Shown here one piece after another: positions 1-11,901 of a DNA stretch of 64,000 bases; positions within the stretch are counted from its first letter, which is position 1, and the number at the start of each line of letters is the position of its first letter. This stretch comes from Coenobita brevimanus (taxonomy: Eukaryota > Arthropoda > Malacostraca > Decapoda > Coenobitidae): the NCBI GenBank assembly GCA_032717465.1, contig CM064681.1, positions 14,218,510-14,282,509 of the forward strand, given 5' to 3'. Both the position numbers and the translations under genes were made by a program. The notes under the pieces are model-generated. The model saw nothing but the letters and a program-made list of their open reading frames with translations. It searched no databases and was not told the origin of the DNA.

Positions 1-311
1 GTGGAGGACAAAGTTTACGTAGCATTAGAGGAAGAAACAGTCAGAAATGATGATCAGGTAATGTCGCCAAAAAAGGTCAGGTATGTTGATGTGTTAGTGA
101 GTGAACCAATGCTCATATTGCCTATATTACTGTATGAAAACCAATATAGTCTCAGACTACATATAAATTCGTACCAAATAAATAAATAAATACCGTTTAT
201 GAGTGGTGTGGAATAGTTACCCTCCCATAGAACTCGTTTTCTTTGGAGCCAGCCTGATAGATAACCCAGGAAGGTAAGGAGTACTGCTAGCTGTATCGAG
301 TATTTTAAACC
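1..311. other. Unassigned edge segment
   Basis: I recognise nothing firm here. A 62-codon plus-strand frame fills the first 189 bases but matches no domain I know. The stretch may belong to the 5' part of Gypsy-1, which runs on to the right, but no LTR end or primer-binding site could be placed. Confidence 0.3.
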
Positions 312-1246
312 TCAGGTGAGCGATTTCTCTATGAATTTTCGATGTTTCTCACCAAAATTGGAGGTTTGAGCAAAAAAAAAAAAAATCCAAAATTGGTCGG
401 GACTGGGGGGAGTCAGTGGTGGAAAATCGGTCGGGACATGACAGGTTAAGGTGTCCTGGACAGTCACCGATATGACTTGGTCTGCCACAGGAGATACAGA
501 CACCAGGGAGGCCAGCCTGTGCACGGTGGCAAAAACGGCTAACGTGTCCACACCCCTGGCAGAGGAAGCAGCGCTTTGGGGATGGCACATATGGCTTCAC
601 CAGTAACCATGCTAGTTTCATGGATTTAGGCAATGTCAATTTGTCAAATGTCAAGAACAATGTTGAAGTCAGGGTCAGAATCCCATCTATCTATTTCTGA
701 AGGTGCTCAGCCTTTACCACACCAAATGACTGCAGCCTCTCCAAGAGTCGCTCTGAGTATCGTAGGATGTCATGAGAGAAAATGACTTTTACTTTGGTTA
801 AAAGTTCATTGAGGAACATAGGTAACTGCAGAGCCAGGAACAGAGGTCAGAGTTATTAGGCAGGAGTTCTCTTCTGGGAAGGACGCCTCAGTTAGAATAC
901 TTCCATCCCCCTGGGATGAGATCTTGGGCTGTCTTCCAAGGGACGACAAGATAGCATGGTGTAATTCAAGGATATCAATATCAAGGACTGACCCTCCTAT
1001 GGAGGATTTTAACACCAGATATTTTGCATATGATGCAGGCACTGGCTCTTCTTTGCTCAGTCCCAGAGCTGTATCTACCCGACATGACCACCTCCCAGTC
1101 CCAGCTGAATGTTGGGGGAAAGGAGGATATTCACCAGGGGCCTGGTAAGGCTCTAAAGTGGCAATAAGGGAGTTTCCATGAACAGAGCTAGAGTTATCAA
1201 CGAAAGTTTGTTTATTGTCTGCCATATGCATCTTCAAAAACTTCAT
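312..1246 (-). pseudogene. LINE ORF1 (gag-like) remnant with zinc knuckles
   Basis: This is a decayed nucleic-acid-binding ORF1 protein of a non-LTR retrotransposon, read on the minus strand. The upstream half (about 1246-810) contains the stretch GSVLDIDILELHHAILSSLG, and the text after it reads VIFSHDILRYSERLLERLQ. The downstream half (660-420) contains LTLPKSMKLAWL followed by Cys/His knuckles of the form CFLCQGCGHVSRFC and CISCGRPSHIGDC. This order (RNA-binding-like region, then two CCHC-type knuckles) is usual for ORF1 of arthropod Jockey-type LINEs. At least two frame changes and one stop separate the halves, and no RT follows. It lies just upstream of Gypsy-1 in opposite orientation, so it is probably an insertion or a flanking scrap. 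The family assignment rests on motif recall. Confidence 0.6.
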
Positions 1247-1790
1247 TCCCCCACCCCTCTACCCACCATGGAGCCCAACAAGGGGAGGTCTTATGCCAGG
1301 GACAACACCACTGGCGACCCCAAAGGTAGCAGGAGTGTATACGTGGGTAACCACTGGGGGACCTGGGTGAGGGTGACTCCAGGACGATAGGAGCCACCAG
1401 GCCCCCCAGTGCCCCTAGCCAACACATGACCAGCCGATCAACCTGGTCGGGCCCAATCAGGCCGCCTGTCTAGCCAGAATAAGGACCAAAGAGGTGTATT
1501 GCTAGGTGCAGGCTGCATCGTAACCACCAGGACTCCCGTCTCCTAGCATTATGGGACGTCACACACGGCAAACAAGTAGGGAGGCAACAGTCCCGCCCTA
1601 GATGGCAAATGGGCAGGGACTAACATCAACAGCAGGCCTCCTCTACCAGTGATGTAGGGGGTGCTTGGTCAACGAGGCTGACAAATGCCGAACCCTACAA
1701 AGGTAGGCATGCCTCCAAAGTAGGTGACACGCTTCAAGCCCTGCCACCACATCAAGGTGACTCCCCACAGTGGGGCATAGCTGACCCTAG
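1247..1790. other. Unassigned sequence upstream of Gypsy-1 pol
   Basis: This GC-richer stretch has no sustained frame. It sits where gag and the start of protease of Gypsy-1 would be expected, but nothing gag-like is legible. It could equally be part of the LINE remnant to the left. Confidence 0.3.
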
Positions 1791-2005
1791 TGAATGTACT
1801 TTGTTGCAGAGTATAGCTGAGTTTGTATCTGTTCCCCTAGGTAAGGTGAAGCTCCAGTCAGAGTTAGTTACTGGTTCAGTGTGTGTGTGGGTGTTGTTGA
1901 CCAGCTACCTGTACAAGGGGTCACTTTCCTATTGGGTAATGGCTTGGTGGGAGGACAAACGAGTACTGTTCCCTGCGTATCAAAAACTCCCCTGAGTGAG
2001 GATAG
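1791..2005 (+). pseudogene. Gypsy-1 protease C-terminal part
   Basis: This segment is the C-terminal half of the retropepsin that normally cuts the Gag-Pol polyprotein. It reads VPLGKVKLQSELVTGSVCVW and, further on, YKGSLSYWVMAWWEDKRVLF. That corresponds to the strand pattern and the GND(L)AGG-like stretch of Gmr1-type proteases, in degraded form. The catalytic DTG would lie upstream and is not visible. A stop follows at about 1993. The next in-frame text, PACAVTRAM, is the usual linker to integrase in this group. Confidence 0.5.
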
Positions 2006-2022
2006 GACTAAAGAGGTAGAAG

Positions 2023-3460
2023 TTGTATGTCAAATTATTTCCCGCATGCGCTGTAACTAGAGCTATGATGGCAAAGGCCAGTCAGGAGAATGTTGACAGT
2101 ATTGGCATTGGCAATGGTGCCGATGATATTGGGCTTGGTGATACCTTTTCTGCCCAGTTAAATGACTCAGAGGTAGATGATTCTCCCCAGATTGATGTAA
2201 GTGCAAGGTTAGCTGATATGCGAAGATCTGATCTGGAGATTGCCACCTTAATTGACTCAGCAGTTAGGGAAGATGTATATGAGTCTGAATTGACAGAATG
2301 CTATTATTTAAGGCCAAACAACGTTTTATTGCGAAGATGGAAACCTCCTAGTGTTGCTCATGATAACAAGTGGGAGACAGTACACCAGGTGGTGGTTCCA
2401 AGACCCTATTGGCCAAAATTATGTCCGTTGCTCATGACTCTTCTTTAGTAGGTCACTTAGGGGTGAGGAAGACTCCTGCATCTGGCAGCATTTTTACTGG
2501 CCTGGAATCCGCCGAGATGTCTCCCGGTTCTGTAGGTCATGTCACACCTGTCAGCTAGTCCGCATGAGCAATAAGCCCATCCCTGTGGCTTCTTTGATTC
2601 CTCTACCTGTGTTTGAGGCCCCATTCACTAGAGTCCTTGTGGACATTGTTGGCCCAGTCTAAAACCTCCTCAGGCCACCAGTACATCCTCACAATGTTAG
2701 ACATGGCCACTAGATATCCAGAAGAAATATTTCAGTTAAATTGGTTGTAAAAGAGATGCTGATCTTCTTTATCCGCTGTGTTCTCCCTGAGGATGTTCAG
2801 TCAGACCAAGGCAGTAATTTAAATTCCAGATTGTTCAGACAAACCCTTAAGGAGTTAAGAATCTCCCAGATCACTTCCTCAGCATATCATGCTCAGAGTC
2901 AGGGTACATTAGGGAGGTATCACCAAACATTGAAGAGAATGCTTAAAAAGTTGTGTGTTGATGAAAAGGAATTGGACAAGTGTTTGCCATTCCTACTTTT
3001 TGCAACCAGAGGGGCACCGAGTGAGTCCTTGGGCTACTCCCCATTTCAGTTAATCATTGGCCATGAAGTAAGAGGTCCTCTTAAACTCCTCAAAGAACAA
3101 TGGATCAAGGATTATGACCAAATTAACTTGATGGAGTTCATTCATGTCAAAGTTTAAAGAAAGACTGGCCTATAGTATGGAAGTAGCCAGGGCACACTTG
3201 CAGTCATCCCAGAAGATGAAGAGGTGGTATGACCACTCTAAGAAAGTTAGGAACAGAGTGTTTCACCCAGGCAATCAAGTTCTTGTCTTGCTTCCCATTC
3301 ATGGTCAGCCCGTGCAGGCAAGTATTGCGGGCCCTTATATAGCAGAGAAGAGGGTAGGTGAAGTAAATTATGTCATCTTAACCCCAGACTGGAGGAAAGA
3401 ATAAAGATTGTGCCATGCAAATATGTTAAAGTAGTACCAAAGGCGAGACGTGGACCCCCC
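2023..3460 (+). pseudogene. Gypsy-1 integrase
   Basis: The integrase inserts element cDNA into the genome. The zinc-binding HHCC domain is legible in two frames: HDSSLVGHLGVRKT near 2430, and CRSCHTCQL near 2540. The DDE core follows. The first Asp lies in VDIVGP (about 2640) and the second in VQSDQGSN (about 2800). The expected catalytic Glu position reads GTLGRYHQTL, so Glu is replaced by Gly. The C-terminal GPY/F-like module is recognisable as QASIAGPYIAEKRVGE near 3320. At least three frame changes and stops break the frame. It lies directly before the RT, which is the diagnostic domain order for this element. Confidence 0.75.
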
Positions 3461-3469
3461 TAGTGCTGC

Positions 3470-4335
3470 ATGCATGGTGTCAGCTGTCAAGTTAGTGGAA
3501 GACGAGGGCTGCCCTTTGACTTTGGCCCATACAAGCATTTGGAGTGAAAACCAGGATGTTTGGAGTACATTAACTGATAAACTCTCCCATTTGAATGCAG
3601 AGCGGTGTGCCAAACTTGTTCCCCTTCTCAGGAAGTTCCCTGATGTCTTCCAGGACACCCCAGGATGGACAGACCGGCACAGCACGGCATGGATGTTGGA
3701 GATGCCACCCCTGTAAAACAGTCATCCTACTGGGCTAGTCTTTAGAAGCAAACCATCATCCAAGAGGAACTGAGCTACATATTGCAGTACGGGTTAATTA
3801 AATCATGTCAGGTGCTCCCTGATCATAGTGGTTCCAAAACCCGATGGGTCACATCGCTTTTCTGTTATCATAAAGTCAGCTCCCTTACCAAGACTGACAC
3901 CTATGCGTTTCCTAGAGTTGATGATTGTGTGGACGCAATAGGCAGTGCAAAGTTTATTACTAAACTAGATTTGATGAAGGGATATTGGGAAGTCCCACTC
4001 ACAGAAAGGGCATAAGAAGTTCCCCGTTTTGTGGTCAGTGGCACTACTTATAAATGTAAAGTCATCCCCTATGGTATGAAGAATGCTCCTCCCACCTTCC
4101 AGAGGCTGATGAATTATCTCACCAAAGATGTAGAAGGTTGCGTTACTTACATTGATTTTTAGCAACACCTGGGAACAACACTTGAGCCAACTAGATGCCT
4201 TGCTGCAGAGACTGTCCTCTGCTAATTTAGTGCTTAATTTAACTAAAAATGAATTTGTAAGGGCTCGAGTGAAGTACCTAGGTTATGTGGTCGGCTTAGG
4301 CCAAGTGAGTTCACCTGGTGTTAAAGTTCAGGCCA
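3470..4335 (+). pseudogene. Gypsy-1 reverse transcriptase
   Basis: This is an RNA-directed DNA polymerase of the Ty3/gypsy type. Motifs in order are: LVPLLRKFPDVFQDTPG (linker), a primer-grip-side segment LTKTDTYAFPRVDDCVDAIG, KFITKLDLMKGYWEVPL, IPYGMKNAPPTFQRLMNYL and VTYID (about 4143). The catalytic YIDD box is damaged. After YID the sequence jumps into SNTWEQHLSQLDALLQRL, consistent with a small deletion that removes the second Asp. KYLGYVVGLGQVSSPGVKVQAI is the normal downstream fingers-thumb region. Stops occur near 4013 and 4160. The protein cannot be functional. Confidence 0.8.
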
Positions 4336-4429
4336 TAGACAATTCCCTCCAACCCAAAAATAAGAAAGTTGCAGTGATTCTTGGGTATGGTAGGGTACTA
4401 GAGACATTATGTCCTGAATCTCTGATCTT

Positions 4430-4993
4430 ATAGCTCTCCTCACTGATTTGTTAAGAAAAGAAGTCAAGTATGAGTGGAAGTCAGAATGTGAGGATGTCTG
4501 TTCTAAAGTAAAAGCCATCCTATCAAGTCACCCAGTGCTTCAAGCTCCAAATTTTGATAAACTTTTTAAATTAGCTGTTGATGCCAGTGCCCTAAGGGCT
4601 GGCGCAGTTTTGCTTCAGGATAATGATCAAGGCTTTGAGATGCCTGTGTAATATTTTAGCAAAAAAATTCAATAAGGCCCAAAGAAATTATTCATCTATT
4701 GAGAAAGAACTGCTTGCATTCATATTTGCCCCTCAACACTTGTCTGTTTATGTTGGTCCAGGGTCCGGTGACGTGGTAGTGTACACTGATGACAACTCTC
4801 CGAAATTCTTGTCCTGATTTAAGGACAAAAATCTTAGATTGACCAGCTGGGCCCTATTTTGGCAGGAATATTCCTTTGATGTGCAACATGTAAAAGGTGT
4901 TACTAATATTTTAGTAGATTACCTGTCCAGAACATTAATTTCTACAGTGTCCAGACATTTTTCCTTGGTAAATTTCTTACCTCAGGGAGGGAG
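4430..4993 (+). pseudogene. Gypsy-1 RNase H
   Basis: This RNase H domain would degrade the RNA strand during reverse transcription. Legible motifs are FKLAVDASALRAGAVLLQ (first acidic residue), KKFNKAQRNYSSIEKELLAF (catalytic Glu) and VVVYTDDNSPKFL (third acid), then FDVQHVKGVTNILVDYLSR at about 4930, the canonical end of the domain. Stops at about 4651 and 4817 interrupt it. No integrase follows. Instead a purine run (GGAGGGAGGGAGG, about 4986-4997) acts as a plausible polypurine tract in front of the 3' LTR. Confidence 0.8.
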
Positions 4994-4997
4994 GGAG

Positions 4998-5977
4998 GTG
5001 TCACTGGTGTAGTTACCCCAGTACCGAATGGATGAAATAAAAGATGAGAAGATAATGTAGGGAGACAGGTGAGCCGTCAAGAATTATACAACTTTTTTTA
5101 AACAATTTATGCTGCCTGTAAGCATGAACTCGAGATCTCTCTATCTTCCCTCTGTTTACTCAGCAGTCAGATTTTCTGCTTCTGGGCAGATAAGAATATT
5201 TGTTTGTCCCATAACTACGCAGAAACCTTTTGTCCTTGGCTATAAGTGAGTGTGGCATATAGTGTGGGAAGACGAATATGAGAGTATATTCCCAATAGAA
5301 GTCTAAAAACGTTTCCTTGGTGGCACGCTGTTGGATATGTGTGAGATGTGTTAAACCCCAATTGGTAGCAGGTACCTCCATTATTAGTGTATGGCTAGAG
5401 ATTACATTTAAGACAGCCTAGTGGCTAGTTACCTGGGAGAGGCGGAGTAAGGCTACTTTATAAGCTCGAGGTCCTGGCAAGAGAGTCACTTTTTGTCACT
5501 TTTTTGTCACTTATTGTCACGTTACACTTTCTGTCACCTATTTGGTCACAGTTTTTGTCACATTATGTTACACATTTTGTTAAACTTTTCTACATATTTT
5601 CACACATTACTAAACACGTTGCTTTGATTACAAAACACACTGTTTGTGCACCATTTCCCATTTTTGGTTCACTCCCCCCTATAACTTTTGTGCGTGGATA
5701 ATATCTGGATTATACCATCATCGAGTTCTCCAAGTTCCTCAAGCTCTGTGAGTACGCAGTCTCCACTTTTTGTAATCTGATTAGGGAAGAAATAACTTAT
5801 TTTACATTGTATTCTGAGGCCTATGTGAATTCCCCTTTGTAAAACGAATCCTGGTTTCTTCTTTGGTGTGTGTATATTATATTGTAAAGATACGTTGCTT
5901 TTTCTTGTGAGCTTTACCTTACCCCTTTTGGTGATTAATTAAGGGTTAGAAGTGCACCGTAATACCTATCCCCATAA
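4998..5977 (+). repeat. Probable Gypsy-1 3' LTR
   Basis: It starts with TGTCACTGG immediately after the purine tract and appears to end near CCCATAACA before a TA microsatellite. There is no second LTR in the window to align with, so both ends are inferred. A run of short repeats built on TTTTTGTCAC lies at 5490-5570. Confidence 0.45.
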
Positions 5978-5982
5978 CAATT

Positions 5983-5983
<1 letters not shown>

Positions 5984-6062
<79 letters not shown>

Positions 6063-6090
6063 GATAGATATAGATTGATAGATAGATAAA
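5984..6090. repeat. Compound TA / GATA microsatellite
   Basis: Uninterrupted alternating TA (about 5984-6046) passes directly into GATA repeats (about 6048-6088). Confidence 0.95.
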
Positions 6091-7224
6091 TGTTCGTTTT
6101 AAATTAAAAAGCTACCTAAAATATCTGCAAAAATTGAAAAGAGCAATAAAATATTCACTAATAATATTCAAAATAATCACTAAAGCTTTAAAAGTATATA
6201 CTCCCCTAAGATACGCGAAAAAGATAACAATCCAAGTATAATATGAGAAGTAAGTATTTGTATTTGTTCTTTAAAATGATCTGAAAAAATGGAGATACTA
6301 CCTTAAAAAAACACAAAAAACAAAACCCCATATAAATAGAATCCTACTAAGTAGTATTATCAACTGTTGTCAGTCGTACCTGATCTATTAGTCCTATTAT
6401 AAAACTTATCTGCCATAATGTTTTCATGTCACGACCCAGGCTTAAGCAACTCCTCTCTTTCTGGTGCCATAAGTTACCTTAAACGTTTTAAACTTTTCAG
6501 AAGTTACTGAAACCTCAGTTATGCCACATCATGTGCCTCTGTAATATTGCTCCTTATATAGTCCCATGTACTTCATTGTCAACTCTCCCTACAAATTCAT
6601 CAGCAATTCGAACTGCAGCCTTAAACAAAGTACAACCTATTTTTCTACTACCTGTAACAGTGTTTTTTTTTTTTTTTTCCCCTAATATCTTGGTTCGATC
6701 AAGGTCCACTTCTGACTAGAAGGAGGTTGATAACACTACTCGACAAGAATTTGATTTTAGACAAAAATTGGTATACCACGACAGTAACGCAGCGCTCATT
6801 TCAAATAGGATTTCCATATTGCTGTAGCACGTACAGGTTTTATGAACCCATTACCCTCACACGCACCCGTAACTATAGTACTGAGGTTCTTCTTTTCATC
6901 GTTTTATCCATGTTCTTTATACGTCTTTAGACATTAGCAGTGTAAAAGGTCCAACATATACATTGCCAGTTGTCTACATCCACCATCTAAAGTATGTCTA
7001 TGTAAATTCGTTATCATTCAACTTGCAACATCTAATCCAGTGCTGTCACATGAGGAGCGTACGAACCCGGGGCTAGGCAAGTTGGTCCTGACATTTAAGA
7101 TGAGTGAACTGCCTCACTCATCCCCGAGTGGCATTACGTGAGCAATAAATCCCAACCACCCCTTGCATATAAACCTGCACGGGCTCAATTCGACTGGGGG
7201 GCTTTGACTACCCACTAAACCACC
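6091..7224. other. AT-rich DNA without recognisable features
   Basis: There are only short frames and a T run at about 6662-6678. I see no domain and no repeat shared with the rest of the window. The last ~190 bases are GC-richer and border a LINE-C 5' fragment. Confidence 0.5.
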
Positions 7225-7486
7225 AGGCACCATAATTTAGTTATATGGTTACCACCCAGCGTAGTATATGGTTTCCTGGTGTACAGGAAACCATGTGACT
7301 TGTTAATCAGTGTAGAGCCACCCGTTGACAGAAGGAAGAGGAAAGAATGAAGAAAAGAAAGACAGAAGTGGAAGGAAGGAAAGAAGGAAGGAAGAGAAGA
7401 AAGGGCAGGAACTCGAGAGCAGCACTACATCGAATGAGTGGATGGTGAGCGCCCCTACCTACCACTTAATATAACTCTTATTTCAG
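7225..7486 (-). repeat. LINE-C 5' region fragment with purine insertion
   Basis: GGTTACCACCCAGCG (about 7249) plus the next ~60 bases match the block at about 25238-25310, which is the 5' untranslated end of LINE-C on the minus strand. The outer end (GAGTGGATG, then GCGCCCCTACCTACC) also matches. Between them an AAGG-rich microsatellite (about 7322-7410) replaces the equivalent LINE-C sequence. Confidence 0.65.
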
Positions 7487-7520
7487 ATTTATGGTTTGAC
7501 AATGCCTCGCTGACATGTGA

Positions 7521-9164
7521 ATGATCCTTGTATGTGACCATACAACAGATTGCTACTTTTGCATGACAGGAGTTGTGGGATTTTCTTCCAAAAGCAAAAG
7601 GAACATAGTATGTCCAAATTCACTGTCGGCAATAAGACCGTTGATCACACGGAGGACCTTCCCATTCCAAGGCAACCAACAAACAAATGTGTATCTCCAG
7701 ACTTCAGATTAGGATGAAGATGGAGAAGCATCTGGAGCAGCTGCCCCTGATTTTGACTTCGAATGTCATCCATCTGGCAAAGTATCCATCTAGTCATCCA
7801 AGGCGACCTTAACGATCTTGTACGTGATCTAAATTTATCGAAACAAATCATGACTAATTGCTTCCAGATTGCAAGAACGGAGCTTGTTGCATCCAGACAC
7901 AAAGCTGAAGAGTTTCAGGATGTGGCGGCAAAATTTGGAACGTTTTTTCAAGTCAGATGGTGGGGTATGCTACTGTGGCAATATCGCAGGTCTATTCGAA
8001 ACCTTCAGAAGGATTCATGATCCTGATGAATGACGACTTTTTACTGACTCCAGCAAATCAGGTCTGAAGGCTGTTCTCATCCACAGTGGGAACTTGTTAC
8101 CCAGTCTACCATTTGTTTTATCTCCGGAAATGATGGAAACGTACGAATTAATGCAAAAACTCCTCGTTTTGACCGAGTACAATGAATTCCAATGGAAAAC
8201 CTGCAGTAATTTCAAAGTGGCAGCAATGTTGCTTGGACTACAAGGAGGTTTCACGAAATACTGTTGCTTCCTGTGTTTATGGGACAGCCGTGTGTGCAGC
8301 AGCACTACATACAGCGTGAGTGGCCTCCACAAAGTTCGTACGAAGCCTATGTACACAAAGTTTCGAACAACCACTCGTCCAAGCGGAAGGTATCATATCT
8401 CTGTCCCTTCACATCATGTTAGGCTTGATGAAAAACATTGTCGAACCCTTGGATAAAACAGGTTCAGAATTCGCACACATGAAGAAAGTCATCCCTAAGA
8501 CTAATGACGCCAAATTGAAGGAAGTCGTTTTCGTTGGCCCACGTTTCGTAGCCTGATGAGAGACAGTCATTTTGATGCAACCCTCGAGGCAGACGAACTC
8601 AGGGCTTGGAGGTCTCAGGAAAATTTATGCTGTTTTTTTAGGCAGCCATCGCAATGAAGATTACCTGAATATCGCTGAAGGGCTCCTGGTTGAGTACCAT
8701 GAACTTGGATGGTATGTGTCCCTTAAAATCTTTTTTTCTCTCTCTCACTCGCATCTCGTTTTTTTTTTTTTTTTTTCAACACATTTGGCGATGTTAGTAA
8801 TTAACAGAATGAACGTTTTCGCCAGGATATTGCAGTGCTGGAACAAAGATACCAAGGTAGAATTGGTGCTGGTATGATGGCGGACTCTTGTTGGATGCTG
8901 ACACGAGAAATCGATGTAGAGCACAAAAAACATTTCACTGGTCGACAAAGATTTTGTCCCATGGAAAATGATATCTGTTTCTTACGTTTTTTGCACTCTG
9001 AATCCAAATATGTTTTCAGAATTTCACTTTCGCCCATTTTTTGTTGTTGTTCCAGCATACTCGCACATCATTACAAATGGTATATAGTTCCAGTGCTCTA
9101 TGAAGCATTTGTAATAAAACCTTTAACAAACAGAGCTATTTTCATTGTTTGTGAAGTGCAATAG
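7521..9164 (+). pseudogene. Transposon-like multicopy family of unknown function, copy 1
   Basis: This is a decayed coding copy of a family I recall only as uncharacterised, multicopy proteins in arthropods and other invertebrates. Fragments in order: DCYFCMTGVVGFSSKSKR (possible zinc-binding Cys pair), DLNDLVRDLNLSK, DEWRLFTDSSKSGLKAVLIH, KVAAMLLGLQGGFTKYCCFL followed by CLWDS, a segment around MKNIVEPLDKTGSEFAHMKK in the next frame, YVSLKIFF, and the tail DIAVLEQRYQGRIGAGMMAD followed by SCW. Five or more frame changes and a T-run insertion (about 8758-8776) break it. Conserved acidic and Cys positions suggest an enzyme or transposase, but I cannot name its class. Copy 2 lies 400 bases downstream in the same orientation. 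Confidence 0.6.
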
Positions 9165-9394
9165 CTTCTTTTTGAAAGCACATGCCATGATAAATGAGTC
9201 ACTAGGGGCCTGCAGAGACACGACTGGACATATTGGGACATTCAAACAGTGCCCACTCTTGAGTAGCAGTTCTCTACCAATTGTAGGCTAGAGCTTAATG
9301 TGTAAACATTCTTTTCCACTCTGTTGACAGAGTGTGCTTTTGTGTATTCAAGCGTTGTACTGATACCCTGTTCACCATTATAAGGCCAAGAAGC

Positions 9395-10990
9395 TGTAAA
9401 TAATCCAAATTCTTTCTGCAACATCTACGGTGAACTGACACTCATATCGCAAAAACGTTCTATCACACTCATTAAAAAATGCTCTGAGCATAACTTTGGT
9501 TGTGAAGTGGATGACCAGGATGAAAACTGGGTCCCCGATATTAGCTGTGTCACGTGTCTCAGGCTTCTCACAGCATGGGCAAAAGGTTCAATCCGTATGC
9601 CTTTTGCCATTCCTATAGTTTGAAGAGAACCCAAAGATCACGCTTCGGATTGCTACATCTGCCTGACAAATATAAATGGAATAACATCAAAATCCAAGCA
9701 TACTGTTAAATATCCTATTTTACCATCTGCTATTAGGCCAGTACCTCACAGTCAGGAATTACCTGTGCCAGAGCCTCCAGGAAACATGACAGAGTGACGA
9801 TGAGTCTGGTGATGAGATAGGAGACCAAGTGGAGGACAATATGGATCCAACACCTGAAGCAAGCTCTTCTTCAAGTGAACCACGTTTGCTGAGTCAAAGG
9901 AGATCTTAATGCTCTCGTCCCCAGTTTAAATTTGTCTAAGAAGCAAGCCGAACTTTTGGGTACCACGGTAAAGGGCTGGAATCTTCTCTAGAAAGAAACT
10001 AAAGATTGTTTTTATCATGATCACCATGACGTTTTCAAAGAATTTTTCTCCCTTGAAGATGGTCTGGTGTTTTGCACTGATGTTCGTCCTGTTATGGACG
10101 CACTTGGCCACGAATGTAACACAGATGAGTGGCGCTTGTTTATTGACTCATCTCACAACGAAAATAAGTTCCTCCCCGTTCATCTGGTTCACGCAGCTAA
10201 TGTGAAGAAATTGTATGATAACATGAATCTTCTTTTGGAAAAATTCAGCATGGGGACTTGAAGTCGAATGTATGTGGTGACCTAACGGTTGTGGGACTTT
10301 TACTCGGAATGCAACTTGGTTACACGAAGTTCTGTTGTTTCCTCTGTGAGTGGGACAGCCAGGGAAAGAAAAATCATTCTGTAAAGAATGTGTGGCTAGA
10401 ACGAACATAACTGACTCCAGGGAAGAAGAATGTCATCAATCCTCCTCTTGCTGATCCTGAGAAAATTAATCTTCCTTCTTTGCACATTAAGCTCGGTTGA
10501 TGAAAAACTTCGTCAAAGGTATGGATAAAACTTGCCGTGGATTCACATATTAGAGCAATAGATTCCCCAGAATCAGTGATGCAAAAATCATGGAAGGTAT
10601 TTTTGAGAGGCCTGCTTCGAGAAGGAAAGGTCGATGAAGAGCTAAATGAAATTGATAAAACTGTATGGATGTGATTTGAGAGAGTTTACAAAGATTTTTT
10701 GGAAAATCACAGATCACAAAACTACTGTGATATAAAAGAACTATTGATTTCATATAAAGCTCTGGGGTGCAATATAAATTTAAAAATACACTTTTTGGAT
10801 TCGCACTTAGACACTTTCCCAGAAAATCTTGGGGCAATCAGTGATGAGAACGACTGAAGGTTTTCACCAGGACATTTTGGACATGGAAAAACGGTACCAA
10901 GGAAAGTGGAGCCCCTTTATGTTGACAGATTCCTGATGGACACTAAGAAGAGATGTTCCTGAGGACAAATATAACAGAAAATCATACACT
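9395..10990 (+). pseudogene. Transposon-like multicopy family of unknown function, copy 2
   Basis: This second copy of the family extends further upstream than copy 1. Legible pieces in order: YGELTLISQKRSITLIKKC, CEVDDQDENWVPDISCVTCL (Cys pair), MPFAIPIV, DCYICLTNINGITSKSKHT, DLNALVPSLNLSKKQAELLG, FFSLEDGLVFCTDV, DEWRLFIDSSHNENKFLPVH, LLLGMQLGYTKFCCFLCEWD, and near the end frame-shifted forms of MDKTCRGF and KRYQGKWSPF (about 10890). The two copies differ strongly in sequence and in break positions, so they are old. Whether they are a tandem duplication or independent insertions is unclear. No terminal inverted repeats could be found by eye. Confidence 0.6.
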
Positions 10991-11901
10991 ACTACATTGT
11001 AGGGGTAAGTTTTTTAAGTGTTATACCAACTTTATTTACGAATGGATAATATACACGCACTGTAAATTTAACTGCTCTGTCACTTAAAAACGATGCCTGA
11101 TGGAAAAATTCGAAAAAAAAAAAAAAATCGAATTTACCATAAAAAGTACTATAAGGTTTACCTACTTTAGGTCGTGGGACAAAAAAAAGAAAAAAAAGAA
11201 GTTAAAATTTTGCTAACCAGTGAAACTACTTTGAGTTCCTGTGTTCACAGCTAAATCTAAACACCGCGGTGAAATAATACACTTGATTTTGTTTCTCGAT
11301 TAACAAAGTATTCCCGGCTAAACCAGGGAATAGGGACATAGGCTACTGATTTCTTACTGGTGGAAGAAAACTTTCAAGGCTAGATTTCAGAAAATCTTTG
11401 CATGACAGAGAAAAAGTAGACAAATTTGTGATCAGCGCCGTCAATATACCCCAAATCATCCATTCTTATTTCTGAACTAAAGAAAAAATTGCAATTTGTT
11501 GAGCAGTACAATTTTCATTAGTAGTAAATTATTTACATGTGCCAGTAGGTGATATTTCTTTTCCAGTGTGGGATAAGCGATTTCCACTTTACATAGATGG
11601 TGCTACTCTTTTCTGTTTAGTTGTAGCTCCAATGGCGCGGTTAGTCACAATCACACTCTCCGACCGTCTCTCATCGTCCCATTCGAAGAACGGAATTTTC
11701 TTGTGCTGTCCTTCTTTGGCTATTTCTTGTATCTGGAGACTTGATCTCGTCCTCCAGTCCAGTCAGTTTCATCCTACCATCATCACTCTCCATCCATAAC
11801 CCTGTGCTGTCGCCCACTGGTCCCTTCATTTTGTTCCCCAGAACGGCTCTGGCATACAGTAGGTCAACGGGCAATCTTCATTTCCAGTGCCAGGTAACTC
11901 A
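10991..11901. other. No gene recognised
   Basis: This is AT-rich DNA with A runs at about 11109-11127 and 11181-11202. An 86-codon plus-strand frame (11539-11799) and a 67-codon minus-strand frame overlap it, but neither shows a domain. Confidence 0.4.

Larger units (their letters stand above)
1791..5977 (+). mobile_element. Gypsy-1: decayed Gmr1-like Ty3/gypsy retrotransposon
   Basis: From left to right the plus strand carries the end of an aspartic protease, an integrase, a reverse transcriptase, RNase H and then a probable 3' LTR. Most Ty3/gypsy elements place integrase last. Integrase before RT is the order described for Gmr1-like elements, first noted in fish and other deuterostomes. 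The linkage looks real: the integrase C-terminal segment (YVILTPDWRKE, then CHANMLK) runs directly into the linker and RT N-terminus (LVPLLRKFPDVFQDTPG) without any LTR between. The coding region carries many stops and frame changes. The 5' LTR lies outside the window or is unrecognisable. Confidence 0.75.
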
